A DNA stretch of 64,000 nt from Dermabacteraceae bacterium TAE3-ERU5 (GCA_019218375.1 JAHUUK010000004.1:186001-250000), one strand, 5' to 3'. Shown: positions 45,589-55,094, numbered from the stretch's first letter. The notes: generated from the letters alone by a model not told the origin. Numbers and translations are program-made.

Positions 45589-47294
45589 GCATTCAGGCAG
45601 AACTGGCGCAGCGCGCCGAGGCGTGGCTAGCGGACGACCCGAACCCGGCTACCGCCGAGGAACTTACCGCCCTGTTGAGCGCCGCGAAGGGCGGCGACGA
45701 GGCGGCGGCGCGCGAACTGAGCGACGCTTTCGCGGGCACGCTGCAGTTCGGCACGGCCGGGCTGCGCGGCAAGATGGGCCCCGGCCCGAACCGTATGAAT
45801 CTAGCCGTGGTATCCCGCGCAGCCCGCGGCCTCGCCACCTACATGAACGAAAAGCTGGCCGGTGAGGATCGCCCCGGTCGCGCGGTAGTCGGCTACGACG
45901 CCCGCTACAACTCGCGCGACTTTGCCGAGGCGACAGTCGCGATCTTCGCGGCTGCGGGGATCGAAGCGCACCTGCTGCCAGGCACCTGGCCGACCCCGGT
46001 GCTGGCTTTTGCCACCCGCTACCTGGACGCGGACGCGGGCGTGATGGTGACCGCCTCCCACAACCCGGCGCAGGACAACGGCTACAAGGTTTACCTGGGC
46101 GGCCGCCTGAGCGATGAGGACGGTCGCGGCGTGCAGATCGTGCCCCCGGCGGATGCCGAGATCGCGGCCCACATCGCGGCGGTCGGCGCGGTGCGCGAGA
46201 TTCCGCGCGCCGACTCCGGCTGGCACATCGTCGGTGAAGAACTGCGCGATGCCTACCTGGAACAGATTCAGGGCGCGCTCGAAAACGGCGGCCCCCGCGA
46301 GGTGCGCATCGTGCACACCGCCATGCACGGCGTGGGCTACGAAACCATGTCGGCCGCCTTCCGCAAGGCGGGCTTTACCGACGTGCACCCGGTCGAGGAA
46401 CAGCGCGATCCTAACCCCGATTTCCCGACCGTTTCCTTCCCTAACCCGGAAGAAAAGGGCGCGATTGATCTGGCGCTGGAAAAGGCCCGCGCGGTTTCTG
46501 CCGACGTGGTAATCGCTAACGATCCCGACGCCGACCGTTGCGCTGCGGCCGTGCTGGACCCGCACAGCAACGAATGGCGGATGCTGCGCGGCGACGAACT
46601 GGGCGTGCTGCTCGGCAGCTACCTGCTGCAGACCGGCAGGCTGCAGGGCACCCTCGCGAACTCGATCGTTTCTTCCCGCTGGCTTTCCGAGGTCGCCCGC
46701 GTCAGCGGCGCCGGGCACGCCACCACCCTGACGGGCTTCAAGTGGATCGCCCGCACCCCCGGCCTCGGCTTCGGCTACGAAGAGGCAATCGGTTACTGCG
46801 TGCTGCCCGAGGTGGTGCGCGATAAGGACGGCATTTCCGCCTCCCTGGTCGTGGCGGAAATGGCGGCGCTGGCGAAGCAGCGCGGCACCAGCCTGGTAGG
46901 CGTGCTGGACGATCTCGCCCAGGCCACCGGACTGTTCGTGACCGATCAGCTTTCGCTGCGCGTGGAGGATCTGTCCCTGATCCCGCAGATGATGCAGCGC
47001 CTGCGCAGCACTCCCCCGGCGGCCCTCGCAGGCTCCACCGTTTCGCAGGTGGAGGACCTCGCGGAGGGCAGCCTGGAAACCACCGGCCTGCCTCCCACCG
47101 ACGGCATGCTGTTTGCCACCGAGGACGGCTCGCGCGTGATCGTGCGCCCGTCCGGCACCGAGCCGAAGCTCAAGTGCTACCTGGAGGCCGTGGAAAAGGT
47201 GGGCAGCGCCGGCATCGCTGAGGCGCGCGCTGACGGCGCGGAAAAGATCGCGCGGGTACGGGCCGACATCGCCGCCGCGCTCGGCGTTGGCTAA
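45585..47294 (+). CDS. pmmB: Phosphohexomutase-family enzyme (PmmB/PGM2-like; candidate phosphopentomutase)
   Basis: 569 residues, the long form of the alpha-D-phosphohexomutase family. Serine-phosphate loop VMVTASHNPAQDNGYKVY, metal site DPDADRC, sugar-specificity loop GYEEAIGY and phosphate-binding RPSGTEPKLKCY are all present. Family members include phosphomannomutase, phosphoglucomutase and, in the PGM2 branch, phosphopentomutase. Overlap with the PNP gene and the absence of deoB nearby favour a role converting (deoxy)ribose-1-phosphate to the 5-phosphate; a role in hexose metabolism remains possible. Confidence 0.9.
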   Translation: MSIQAELAQRAEAWLADDPNPATAEELTALLSAAKGGDEAAARELSDAFAGTLQFGTAGLRGKMGPGPNRMNLAVVSRAARGLATYMNEKLAGEDRPGRAVVGYDARYNSRDFAEATVAIFAAAGIEAHLLPGTWPTPVLAFATRYLDADAGVMVTASHNPAQDNGYKVYLGGRLSDEDGRGVQIVPPADAEIAAHIAAVGAVREIPRADSGWHIVGEELRDAYLEQIQGALENGGPREVRIVHTAMHGVGYETMSAAFRKAGFTDVHPVEEQRDPNPDFPTVSFPNPEEKGAIDLALEKARAVSADVVIANDPDADRCAAAVLDPHSNEWRMLRGDELGVLLGSYLLQTGRLQGTLANSIVSSRWLSEVARVSGAGHATTLTGFKWIARTPGLGFGYEEAIGYCVLPEVVRDKDGISASLVVAEMAALAKQRGTSLVGVLDDLAQATGLFVTDQLSLRVEDLSLIPQMMQRLRSTPPAALAGSTVSQVEDLAEGSLETTGLPPTDGMLFATEDGSRVIVRPSGTEPKLKCYLEAVEKVGSAGIAEARADGAEKIARVRADIAAALGVG

Positions 47295-47311
47295 TCCCTT
47301 TAACGCATAGC

Positions 47312-47349
47312 AAAAGGCGGGGTTTCCTTACCGGGAGGCCCCGCCTTTT
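47312..47349. terminator. Hairpin terminator between the mutase and deoC
   Basis: An 11-bp inverted repeat (47312-47322 and 47339-47349) starting AAAAGGCGGGG and ending CCCCGCCTTTT. The flanking A and T runs let it act in both directions between the convergent genes. Confidence 0.85.
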
Positions 47350-47364
47350 GCCGTGTCAGCCAAC

Positions 47365-47396
47365 TTGGCTGGTTAGCTTTTTAGTTGGTTAGCTTT
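47365..47396. repeat. Imperfect 16-nt tandem repeat before the deoC stop codon
   Basis: TTGGCTGGTTAGCTTT (47365-47380) is followed directly by TTAGTTGGTTAGCTTT (47381-47396), 14 of 16 bases identical. It lies between the terminator and the 3' end of deoC on the opposite strand. No function is known. Confidence 0.7.
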
Positions 47397-47400
47397 CGCG

Positions 47401-48066
47401 TCAGTAGCTGCCGCCCGCGGCGCCGCCCGCGAGCACGGCGCGGGAGCCGGACAGCCCGAGGCGGCTCGCCCCCGCGGCCACCATTTCCTCGGCAGCCTCG
47501 CGGGTGCGGATACCACCGGATGCCTTGACGCCCATTTCTTCACCGACCGTTTCCCGCATGAGCTTGACCGCGTGGGCGCTGGCCCCGCCCGCCGGGTGGA
47601 ATCCGGTGGAGGTCTTCACGAAGTCGGCACCGGCACTCTTGGCGGCGCGGCAGCAGCCGACGATCTGCTCATCGCTGAGGGCGGCGGATTCGATGATCAC
47701 CTTCAGCACGGTCGGCGCGGGGATAGCTTCGCGCACGGCGCGAATATCGGCCTCGACGGCGGCGAAATCGTTCGCCACGGCGCTGCCCAGGTCGATCACC
47801 ATGTCTACCTCGTCGGCCCCGCGAGAAACGGACTCGGCGGCTTCGGCGGCCTTCACGGCGGAGGTGTGCTTACCGGAGGGGAAACCGCAGACGGTGGCCA
47901 CCTTAACGGTGGTTTCTACCGGCAGCATCGCCGGGGAAACGCAGACGCTGTAGACGCCCAGCTCTTCGGCTTCGCGCAGCAGCGCGGTGACGTCGGCGCG
48001 GGTCGCCTCGGGCTTGAGCAGGGTGTGGTCAATCATCTGGGCAAGTTTCGCGTTTTCAAGGTTCAT
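47401..48066 (-). CDS. deoC: Deoxyribose-phosphate aldolase
   Basis: 221 residues. N-terminal [12 protein letters not shown], the [10 protein letters not shown] strand, catalytic Schiff-base lysine in DFVKTSTGF and the phosphate-binding VKASGGIRT are all present. It cleaves 2-deoxyribose-5-phosphate to acetaldehyde and glyceraldehyde-3-phosphate, the end of deoxynucleoside breakdown. ATG at 48066 is preferred; the in-frame ATG at 48108 would overlap the promoter and start of the divergent gene. Confidence 0.95.
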   Translation of the reverse strand: MNLENAKLAQMIDHTLLKPEATRADVTALLREAEELGVYSVCVSPAMLPVETTVKVATVCGFPSGKHTSAVKAAEAAESVSRGADEVDMVIDLGSAVANDFAAVEADIRAVREAIPAPTVLKVIIESAALSDEQIVGCCRAAKSAGADFVKTSTGFHPAGGASAHAVKLMRETVGEEMGVKASGGIRTREAAEEMVAAGASRLGLSGSRAVLAGGAAGGSY

Positions 48067-48092
48067 GCCCCGATTCTCGCACGCCCAGGCGG

Positions 48093-48098
48093 TAAAAT
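48093..48098 (+). promoter_or_regulatory. -10 element of a probable leaderless promoter
   Basis: TAAAAT is followed after 8 nt by the ATG at 48107. It is one base off the sigma-70 consensus and there is no ribosome binding site before the start codon. Confidence 0.5.
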
Positions 48099-48106
48099 GG
48101 TGCCCC

Positions 48107-49156
48107 ATGAGGCCTCACGCTCCCGTTCGTTTCATTCTTCTCGCAGGGCCTTCGGGCAGCGGCAAGAGTGTTCTCACCTCTCGTTTCGGCGCCCCCGTGG
48201 TAGAGCTAGACGATTTCTACCGGGATCTGGACGATCCGGGCCTGCCGCGCCGTTTCGGCATAGTCGATTGGGATAACAGCGCCTCCTGGCACCGGGAACA
48301 GGCGCTGGCGGCCCTGCTGCGGCTTTCGCGCGAGGGCCGGGCAGAGATACCCACCTATTCGATCCCCCTTTCGCGCCGTACCGGCAGCCGGGAGCTGGTG
48401 CTGCAGGGGCAGCGCCTGGTGGTGGCGGAGGGGATTTTCGCGGCCGAGCTGATCCCCGATCTGGCTGCGCGGGGGCTGCTCGCGGACGCCGTCGTGATTT
48501 CGCGCCCGCGTGCCCTCAACTTCGCGCTGCGGCTGGGCCGCGATCTACGCCAAAACCGTAAGCCGCCGCTCACCCTGCTTAGGCGCGGCAGCGCCCTGTT
48601 CCGGGAAGAACATCAGAAGATGCGGGCCTGGCGGGGCGCGGGGATGCGCCCGCTCAACATGTCGGCAGCGGTGCGGCACCTGCGCAGGCTGGAGGACTAC
48701 TGGGAGGCCGACGCCTACGTTAATCCGCCTCGCACGCTGCGCATTGCGGCGCTGTGCATAGTGCGCGACGGCGCGCATGGCCCGGAGGTGCTAACCGTGC
48801 GCAAGAAGGGCACGGATGCTTTTATGCTGCCGGGCGGCAAGCTGGAGCCGGGCGAAAGCGACAGGGAGTGCGCGGCCCGCGAGGTCGGCGAGGAACTGGG
48901 CCTGGAGGTCTCCCCCGAGTCGCTGACGCCGCTCGGATCGTTCAGCGAGTGGGCCGCCAATGAGGCCGACACGCGCGTGGAGGCGGGCGTTTTCGTGGCC
49001 CCGGAGGGAGCGGCGGAGCGCGTCGGCGAGGTCCGCGCCGAGATCGCCGAGTCGCTCTGGTGCCCGCTGTATGCGCCGCAGGAGGGCGTGCGCTTCGCGC
49101 CGCTATCGACCCTGCATGTAATGCCGCTGCTGCAGGCGCTCTATCCGCCGCGCTGA
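48107..49156 (+). CDS. Fused uridine-kinase-like P-loop domain and Nudix hydrolase
   Basis: 349 residues. The N-terminal ~200 residues form a nucleoside-kinase-like domain: Walker [12 protein letters not shown], then [17 protein letters not shown] and DWDNSASWH as in uridine kinases, with an arginine-rich lid ([13 protein letters not shown]). From about residue 205 a Nudix domain follows with the complete box [25 protein letters not shown] joined nucleoside phosphorylation and nucleotide cleaning role is plausible but unproven. It lies between deoC and deoA in the nucleoside salvage region. Confidence 0.88.
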   Translation: MRPHAPVRFILLAGPSGSGKSVLTSRFGAPVVELDDFYRDLDDPGLPRRFGIVDWDNSASWHREQALAALLRLSREGRAEIPTYSIPLSRRTGSRELVLQGQRLVVAEGIFAAELIPDLAARGLLADAVVISRPRALNFALRLGRDLRQNRKPPLTLLRRGSALFREEHQKMRAWRGAGMRPLNMSAAVRHLRRLEDYWEADAYVNPPRTLRIAALCIVRDGAHGPEVLTVRKKGTDAFMLPGGKLEPGESDRECAAREVGEELGLEVSPESLTPLGSFSEWAANEADTRVEAGVFVAPEGAAERVGEVRAEIAESLWCPLYAPQEGVRFAPLSTLHVMPLLQALYPPR

Positions 49157-49189
49157 GCGCCTTTACGGCAAACGTACGGCTACGCAATA

Positions 49190-49230
49190 AACGCGGGGCG
49201 CCCGGCTTGATTGACCGGGTGCCCCGCGTT
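49190..49230. terminator. Hairpin terminator after the kinase-Nudix gene
   Basis: A 16-bp inverted repeat with one G-T mismatch (49190-49205 and 49215-49230), followed by a T run ending at 49233. It separates the plus-strand kinase-Nudix gene from the convergent deoA gene. Confidence 0.87.
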
Positions 49231-49231
49231 T

Positions 49232-49270
49232 TTGCTAAGCAGTGCTATTGCTAAGAAGTGCTATTGCTAG
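49232..49270. repeat. Imperfect 16-nt tandem repeat running into the deoA stop codon
   Basis: TTGCTAAGCAGTGCTA (49232-49247) and TTGCTAAGAAGTGCTA (49248-49263) differ at one base; a third partial copy, TTGCTAG (49264-49270), covers the deoA stop codon. It has the same 16-nt period and the same relative position as the repeat next to deoC. Confidence 0.75.
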
Positions 49271-50553
49271 GCGGTGATCTTGTCGATCACCACACGGCGT
49301 GCGGGGGCCTGCTCACCGTAGCTCCAGGCACCGGAGATCGCCTGCTGGGCGCGCGCGAAGCGTTCGGGAGTGTCGGTGAACAGGGTCGCGAGCAGATCGC
49401 CCTCGCGTACCTCGTCCCCCACGCTCTTATGCAGTTCCACGCCCGCGCCGAACTGGACCGGTTCGCCCTGGCGTTCGCGGCCCGCGCCCAGGCGCCAGCC
49501 CGCCAGGCCGACCTGCATCGCGTCCAGGCCGGTGATCACACCGGAGCGTTCGGCCCGGATCTCTTCGCTGTGCTTGGCAACGGGAAGTTCCGCGTCCGGA
49601 TCGCCGCCCTGGGCGGCGATCATGCGGCGCCACACGTCCATGGCGCGGCCGTCCTTGAGGGCCGCCTCGACGTCCGCGTCGGGTTTGCCTGCCGCCGCGA
49701 GCATTTCCCGGGCGAGCGCCACGGTCAGCTCCACCACGTCGGCGGGGCCGCCGCCCGCAAGCACCTCCACGCTTTCGCGCACTTCGAGGGCATTGCCGAC
49801 GGTGAGGCCGAGCGGCACGCTCATGTCGGTCAGCAGCGCGGTGGTGGCCACCCCCGCGTCCGTGCCGAGCTGCACCATGGTGGTGGCGAGTTCGCGGGCC
49901 AGTTCCTCGTTCTTCATGAACGCGCCGGAGCCGACCTTCACATCGAGCACCAGGGAGGCGGTGCCTTCCGCGATCTTCTTGCTCATGATGGAGCTGGCGA
50001 TCAGCGGGATCGCCTCTACCGTGCCGGTGACGTCGCGCAGCGCATACAGCTTCTTGTCTGCCGGGGCCAGTCCGGTGCCAGCCGCGCAGATGACCGCGCC
50101 GACCTCTTCCAGCTGGCGCATCATTTCGTCGTTGCTGAGGTCGCAGCGCCAGCCGGGGATCGATTCCAGTTTGTCCAGGGTGCCGCCGGTGTGGCCGAGG
50201 CCGCGTCCGGAAAGCTGCGGCACCGCCACGTCGAAGCAGGCCACGAGGGGCGCGAGCGGCAGGGTGATCTTGTCGCCGACGCCGCCGGTCGAATGCTTAT
50301 CTGCGGTGGGGCGGCTGAGCGTGGAGAAGTCCATGCGTTCGCCGCTCGCGATCATGGCGTTGGTCCAGCGGGAAATCTCATCGCGTTCCATACCGTTGAG
50401 CAGGATAGCCATCGCGAGGGCCGACATCTGGTAGTCGGCGACCACACCGCGCGTGTAGGCATCCACCACCCAGTCGATCTGTTCCGGGGAGAGCTTTGCC
50501 CGGTCGCGCTTGGCGCGAATGATCTCTACCGCGTCGAACGGTTCGTTGCTCAT
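49267..50553 (-). CDS. deoA: Thymidine phosphorylase
   Basis: 428 residues. The phosphate/nucleoside site KHSTGGVGDKITLPLAPL, the DKLESIPG loop and LVLDVKVGSGAFMK identify pyrimidine nucleoside phosphorylases of the DeoA family. It splits thymidine or deoxyuridine into base and deoxyribose-1-phosphate. ATG at 50553 has GAGG 6 nt upstream. It follows cdd by 40 nt in an operon with a nucleoside importer, so imported deoxycytidine can be deaminated and then cleaved. Confidence 0.96.
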   Translation of the reverse strand: MSNEPFDAVEIIRAKRDRAKLSPEQIDWVVDAYTRGVVADYQMSALAMAILLNGMERDEISRWTNAMIASGERMDFSTLSRPTADKHSTGGVGDKITLPLAPLVACFDVAVPQLSGRGLGHTGGTLDKLESIPGWRCDLSNDEMMRQLEEVGAVICAAGTGLAPADKKLYALRDVTGTVEAIPLIASSIMSKKIAEGTASLVLDVKVGSGAFMKNEELARELATTMVQLGTDAGVATTALLTDMSVPLGLTVGNALEVRESVEVLAGGGPADVVELTVALAREMLAAAGKPDADVEAALKDGRAMDVWRRMIAAQGGDPDAELPVAKHSEEIRAERSGVITGLDAMQVGLAGWRLGAGRERQGEPVQFGAGVELHKSVGDEVREGDLLATLFTDTPERFARAQQAISGAWSYGEQAPARRVVIDKITA

Positions 50554-50593
50554 TTCTACCTCGGTTCGTTTCTCGTGTCGTTTCTTGAGGGCG

Positions 50594-50998
50594 TTATACG
50601 GACAGGTTTGCGGGGCCGAACGAATCCGGCAGCAGTTCCCCCAGGCTGATTTCGCCGTTTACTCCCAGCACGCGCAGAGACGCATCGGCGTGTTCTGCCA
50701 GCAGCTGGCGGCAGCGACCGCAGGGCATAACAACGGGAGCATGCTGCGTTTCCGCTTTGGTGCCGACGCAGACGAACGCGACGAGTTTCCCCGCGTCCTC
50801 CCTGACGGCCTGGGAGACGAGGCCGCATTCGGCGCAGAGGGTCACGCCGTAGGCGGCGTTTTCGACGTTACAGCCGGTGACTATCCGCCCGCTGGTGGTG
50901 AGGGCGGCCGCCCCCACCTTGAAGCCCGAGTAGGGGGCGTAGGCGTGGGCGGCGGCCTGCCTGGCCAGGGCGAGCAGTTCGGGGAAGTTTCCGCTCAC
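50594..50998 (-). CDS. cdd: Cytidine deaminase
   Basis: 134 residues, homotetrameric type. Zinc site formed by NVENAAYGVTLCAE (Cys/Glu region) and PCGRCRQLLAEH (two cysteines). It turns cytidine and deoxycytidine into uridine and deoxyuridine, feeding DeoA downstream. GTG start at 50998, 6 nt after the stop of the transporter permease gene, clearly part of the same operon. Confidence 0.96.
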   Translation of the reverse strand: MSGNFPELLALARQAAAHAYAPYSGFKVGAAALTTSGRIVTGCNVENAAYGVTLCAECGLVSQAVREDAGKLVAFVCVGTKAETQHAPVVMPCGRCRQLLAEHADASLRVLGVNGEISLGELLPDSFGPANLSV

Positions 50999-51004
50999 GG
51001 TGGC

Positions 51005-52324
51005 CTACTGCTTCACGTACGGTTCGCCGTCTGCCGCCGGGACGCGTACGCGACCGACGAAGCCGGAAACGGCGAACAGGGTTACGACGTAGGGCAGCAT
51101 GAGCAGGAACTCGCCGGGGATGGTCACCTTGTCTAGCCCCTCCGGTACCTGCGCGGTGCCGAGGATGCCAAGGCGCAGCTGCAGCGCGTCGGCGAAGGCG
51201 AAGAACAGCGCGGCGGAGAGGGCCCCGATCGGGTGGTAACGGCCCAGGATCATCGCGGCCAGCGCGATGTAGCCCTTGCCTGCCGAGATGTTTTCGCCGA
51301 ACGCCACGCCGGTGCCGAGGGTGAGGGTGGCACCGCCCAGGCCCGCTACGGCTGCGCCGAGCAGCACGTTCTTCCAGCGGGTCGCTGCCACGTTGATGCC
51401 CACCGTGTCCGCCGCGAGCGGGTGCTCGCCTACGGCGCGCACGCGCAGGCCCCAACGGGTCTTGAACAGGGCCACGGTCAGCACGGCCACGATCACGTAC
51501 ATCAGGTACACCAGGATGTTCTGGTTGAACAGCACCTGCCCGATGACGGGGATGCGCGAGAGGCCGGGAATCGGCAGCAGCGGCAGGCGCAGCGGAGCGT
51601 TGAACGTTTCCGGGTTGGCCCGCATGAAAGTCGAGTAGAAGAAGCTGGTGAGGCCGATTGCGAAGACGTTCAGCACCACGCCGACGATGATCTGCTGCAC
51701 GTGGTAGCCGACCGCGAACAGCGCCAGCAGCGCGCCGATGCCGAGGGCGACCACGGGGGCGGCCAACACGCCCAGCCAGGGGTTGCCGGTCATGGAGCCG
51801 ACCAGCGTAGCCCCGAACGCGCCGAACAGGAGCTGGCCTTCAATCGCAATGTTTACCACGCCCGCGCGTTCGCTAAGCACGCCCGCGAGGGAGCCAAACA
51901 CTAGCGGTACGGCGAGCGCCAGGGTGGTCTGGAGCAGCGCGGTGAACGGCAGTACCTGCCCCACCGTCACCCAGCTCAGGAACGACAGCACCCAGCAGAC
52001 GCCAAACATAAAGTAGGCGGTGCCGCGCAGCGCCGGCTTGACCGGTCGGGCACGGTAGGCGGTGAACAGCGACCAGGCCGCGATGAGCAGACAGACGCAG
52101 GCGAGGGCGAGCGATACCGGCGCGGCGGGCACGCTGAAAGTGCCGATGTCTACGAAGTCGTGCGGGGAACCGAGCTGGAACTTGGCGTCGTATCCCCAGC
52201 TTCCCCCGACCCCGAAGGTAAGCAGGGCGAAGAGGGCGAAGCCGACCAGGGCAGTGGGCATGTGCCACCACCCTTTAGCGCGGTAGTAGTCGGGGCTGTT
52301 CAGGGTTGCGGTGGCGGCGCTCAT
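51005..52324 (-). CDS. Nucleoside ABC importer permease (NupQ-like)
   Basis: 439 residues with about 10-11 hydrophobic helices. The core motif region ALVFGSLAGVLSERAGVVNIAIEGQLLFGAFGA marks BMP-type (branched-chain/ribose-like) importer permeases. The N-terminal ~130 residues add extra helices, so the protein is longer than simple family members. It pairs with the permease encoded upstream (ATGA overlap) to form the membrane pore for nucleoside uptake. Confidence 0.92.
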   Translation of the reverse strand: MSAATATLNSPDYYRAKGWWHMPTALVGFALFALLTFGVGGSWGYDAKFQLGSPHDFVDIGTFSVPAAPVSLALACVCLLIAAWSLFTAYRARPVKPALRGTAYFMFGVCWVLSFLSWVTVGQVLPFTALLQTTLALAVPLVFGSLAGVLSERAGVVNIAIEGQLLFGAFGATLVGSMTGNPWLGVLAAPVVALGIGALLALFAVGYHVQQIIVGVVLNVFAIGLTSFFYSTFMRANPETFNAPLRLPLLPIPGLSRIPVIGQVLFNQNILVYLMYVIVAVLTVALFKTRWGLRVRAVGEHPLAADTVGINVAATRWKNVLLGAAVAGLGGATLTLGTGVAFGENISAGKGYIALAAMILGRYHPIGALSAALFFAFADALQLRLGILGTAQVPEGLDKVTIPGEFLLMLPYVVTLFAVSGFVGRVRVPAADGEPYVKQ

Positions 52325-53526
52325 TTTTCCTCCCCGACGGTAGCGGGCTGTGCAGCGGGCTGGTTTTTCTTACGGGGTTTCTTATCGCGCGGTTTATCCC
52401 GCAGGCCGACCATCGCGCGTACCAGCGGCGGGGCGGCGATGAAGAGCACCACGAGCGCCTGGATTACCTCTACCAGGTCGATCGGTACGCCCTGGGTGGT
52501 TTCCATGTAGCGGCCACCCACGGAAAGGGCGGCAAACAGCAGGCCCGCGAGGAGAATGCCGACGGGTCCGGAACGGCCCAGCAGGGCGACTGTGATCGCG
52601 TCGAAGCCGATGGAACCGGCTACGCCGTCGGTCAGGCGGTGTTCGGTGCCCAGCAGGTGCACGGCACCGGCGAGGCCGACGACGCCACCGGCGACGAGCA
52701 TGACGCCGAAGGAGCTGCGGCCAACGTCGATACCCGCTACCTCGGCTGCGCGCGGGTTAGCGCCCACCGCGCGGAAGCGGAAACCGAACGTGGAGCGGCT
52801 CATCAGCCACCAGAGGAAAACGCAGCTCAGGACCGCTATCAGCAGACCCGCGTGGAGTCGGAAGCCGCTACCCGCCAGCAGGGGCAGGGAGGCGGTTTTC
52901 GCTACCGCTACCGAGGTCGGCTCGTTGGAGCCGCCGTTGAACGCGGCGGTGGTGAGCAGGTATTGCAGCAGGTAGAGGGCGATCCAGTTCAGCATGATGG
53001 TCGTGATGACCTCGTTGGAACCGAAACGCGCTTTGAGGAAGCCCGCGATGCCGCCCCAGAAGGCGCCCGCGGCGATACCGGCGATCAGGGCCAGCAGCAG
53101 GTGCAGGCCGTAGGGCAGCTGGAAGGTGAAACCGACGTAGGCGGAGGCGACCGCGCCCGCTACCAGCTGGCCGGTGCCGCCGATGTTGAACAGGCCCGCG
53201 CGGAAGGCGATGGCGATGCCGACGGAGGCGATGATCAGCGGGGTGGCCACGGTAAGGGTTTCCAGCAGCGGTTTGATCATGCGATCGAAGCTGTTTGCCC
53301 GGTAGTTAAAGATGGAGCCGCGGAACATCGAGACGTAGGCTTCGCTAACGGCTCCCCACGCCGCTACCAGGGTGTCCTGAGGGCGGGCGAAGAAGTAGCC
53401 GAGGCTCTCGTGTACCTGCGGGTTTACGGCGATGATCAGGATAGAACCGATCAGGAAGGCGAAGAAGAACGCGAGGACTACGACCGTTACGTCGCTGCGC
53501 CCGATCTTTCTAACTAGCTGGCTCAC
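52321..53526 (-). CDS. Nucleoside ABC importer permease (NupP-like)
   Basis: 401 residues with about 9-10 helices. Signature TVATPLIIASVGIAIAFRAGLFNIGGTGQLVAGA is the inner-membrane permease motif of the same family. A basic, lysine-rich C-terminal tail (DKPRDKKPRKKNQP) follows the last helix. The GTG start overlaps the ATPase stop (GTGA), and the stop overlaps the second permease start, so all three transporter genes are translationally coupled. Confidence 0.92.
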   Translation of the reverse strand: MSQLVRKIGRSDVTVVVLAFFFAFLIGSILIIAVNPQVHESLGYFFARPQDTLVAAWGAVSEAYVSMFRGSIFNYRANSFDRMIKPLLETLTVATPLIIASVGIAIAFRAGLFNIGGTGQLVAGAVASAYVGFTFQLPYGLHLLLALIAGIAAGAFWGGIAGFLKARFGSNEVITTIMLNWIALYLLQYLLTTAAFNGGSNEPTSVAVAKTASLPLLAGSGFRLHAGLLIAVLSCVFLWWLMSRSTFGFRFRAVGANPRAAEVAGIDVGRSSFGVMLVAGGVVGLAGAVHLLGTEHRLTDGVAGSIGFDAITVALLGRSGPVGILLAGLLFAALSVGGRYMETTQGVPIDLVEVIQALVVLFIAAPPLVRAMVGLRDKPRDKKPRKKNQPAAQPATVGEEK

Positions 53527-55094
53527 GCGATCTCTCCTTTTTCTGCGAGCTGGGCGTCGCGGGTGCGCATGCCTGCGGCTACTGCTTCCCGTGCGGCCTC
53601 GGCTGTCATACCGGCCATCATCAGGCCGAGCACGTCACGGTTTTCGTCTCCGGGCACGATGCCGATGATGCGGCCGCGGTACATGACTGCGATCCTGTCG
53701 GAAAGCTGCAGGACTTCGTCGAGTTCCGTGGAAACGATGATGACCGGGGTGCCCTTGTCTCTTTCCGCAATGATTCGTTTGTGGAGGAATTCGATGCTGC
53801 CGACGTCCACGCCGCGGGTGGGCTGGGAGGCGATGAACAGCGAAAGGTCACGGTCAAGCGCGCGCGCCATAACCACCTTCTGCTGGTTGCCGCCGGAGAG
53901 CGTCGAAACGGGGTATTCGATTCCGGAGGTGCGGATGTCGAACGCGGAAACAAGCTCGCTGGCACTCTTGCGGATAGCCGCCAGTTTCAGTGCTACCTTG
54001 CCACCGTAGGGTGGCTTATCGTGCTGGTCGAGAACCAGGTTTTCCGCGATGGAGAAGCTGCCGATCAGCCCGTCGTGGGTGCGGTCTTCGGGAACGAAGC
54101 CGACGCCGGACTGCAGGATTTTCTTGGTGCTGGCCCCCACCAGTTCCTCGCCCTCGAGGGCGATGGAGCCGGTGATGTTCTTTTGCAGCCCGAGCAGGGC
54201 TTCGGTGAGTTCGGTCTGGCCGTTGCCCTGCACCCCGGCGATGCCCAGTACCTCGCCGCCGCGCACCTCAAAGGTGACGTCGTCCAGGGTGCGGGTGCCG
54301 CTGACGTCGTGCACGGTGAGGTCACGTACCCGCAGCGCGACGTCGCGCGGGGTGGCGGGGGCCTTGTTTACGTTCAGGGAGACGCTGCGGCCGACCATCA
54401 GCGCCGCGAGTTCGGAAGGTTCCGCGCTCGGATCGGCGCTGCCGACCACCTTGCCGCGGCGGATCACGGTGATCTTGTCGGATACCGCTTTTACCTCGCG
54501 CAGCTTGTGGGAGATGAAGACGATGGAAGTGCCGGCCTGCTTGAGCTGGCGCATGATTTCCATTAGTTCGTCGGTCTCTGCGGGGGTGAGCACGGCGGTC
54601 GGTTCGTCAAGCACCAGCACCTTGGCGTCCCTAGAGAGCGCCTTGATGATTTCTACGCGCTGCTGCGCGCCTACGGGGAGGTCTTCTACCAGAGCGTCGG
54701 GATCGACGTCGAAACCGAAGCGGTCGGAGATCTCTCGCACCAGTTTGCGGGCGGCGGCCAGATCAAGCAGCGGACCGTTCGTCGGTTCGTGTCCGAGGAT
54801 CACGTTTTCCGCCACGGTGAATACGGGAACCAGCATGAAGTGCTGGTGCACCATGCCGATACCCGCCGCCATCGCGTCGCCGGGGCCGCTGAACGTCACC
54901 GGTTTGCCGTCCAGCAGGATCTCGCCCTCGTCCGGAGTGTAGAGGCCGTAAAGGACATTCATCAGCGTGGATTTACCCGCGCCGTTTTCACCTAGCAGAC
55001 AGTGGATTTCTCCAGGTTCCACCACTAGGTCAATGTGGTCATTAGCAACCAAGGGTCCGAAGACCTTGGTGATTCCCCGCAGTTCGAGCTTCAC
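53523..55094 (-). CDS. Nucleoside ABC importer, tandem ATP-binding subunit (NupO-like)
   Basis: 523 residues with two ATPase halves. The first has Walker A LLGENGAGKST and Walker B VLVLDEPTAVLTPAE; the second, from about 260, has a changed Walker A (GIAGVQGNGQTE) and signature STLSGGNQQKVVMARAL. Degeneration of the second site is normal in this sugar/nucleoside importer class. It drives uptake with the two permeases downstream and the lipoprotein upstream. GTG start; a stable hairpin separates it from the binding-protein gene. Confidence 0.95.
   Translation of the reverse strand: MKLELRGITKVFGPLVANDHIDLVVEPGEIHCLLGENGAGKSTLMNVLYGLYTPDEGEILLDGKPVTFSGPGDAMAAGIGMVHQHFMLVPVFTVAENVILGHEPTNGPLLDLAAARKLVREISDRFGFDVDPDALVEDLPVGAQQRVEIIKALSRDAKVLVLDEPTAVLTPAETDELMEIMRQLKQAGTSIVFISHKLREVKAVSDKITVIRRGKVVGSADPSAEPSELAALMVGRSVSLNVNKAPATPRDVALRVRDLTVHDVSGTRTLDDVTFEVRGGEVLGIAGVQGNGQTELTEALLGLQKNITGSIALEGEELVGASTKKILQSGVGFVPEDRTHDGLIGSFSIAENLVLDQHDKPPYGGKVALKLAAIRKSASELVSAFDIRTSGIEYPVSTLSGGNQQKVVMARALDRDLSLFIASQPTRGVDVGSIEFLHKRIIAERDKGTPVIIVSTELDEVLQLSDRIAVMYRGRIIGIVPGDENRDVLGLMMAGMTAEAAREAVAAGMRTRDAQLAEKGEIA

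Noticed and set aside
49258-50649. Plus-strand open frame opposite deoA
   Set aside because: Shadow of deoA, whose motifs are complete; no promoter or ribosome binding site supports it.
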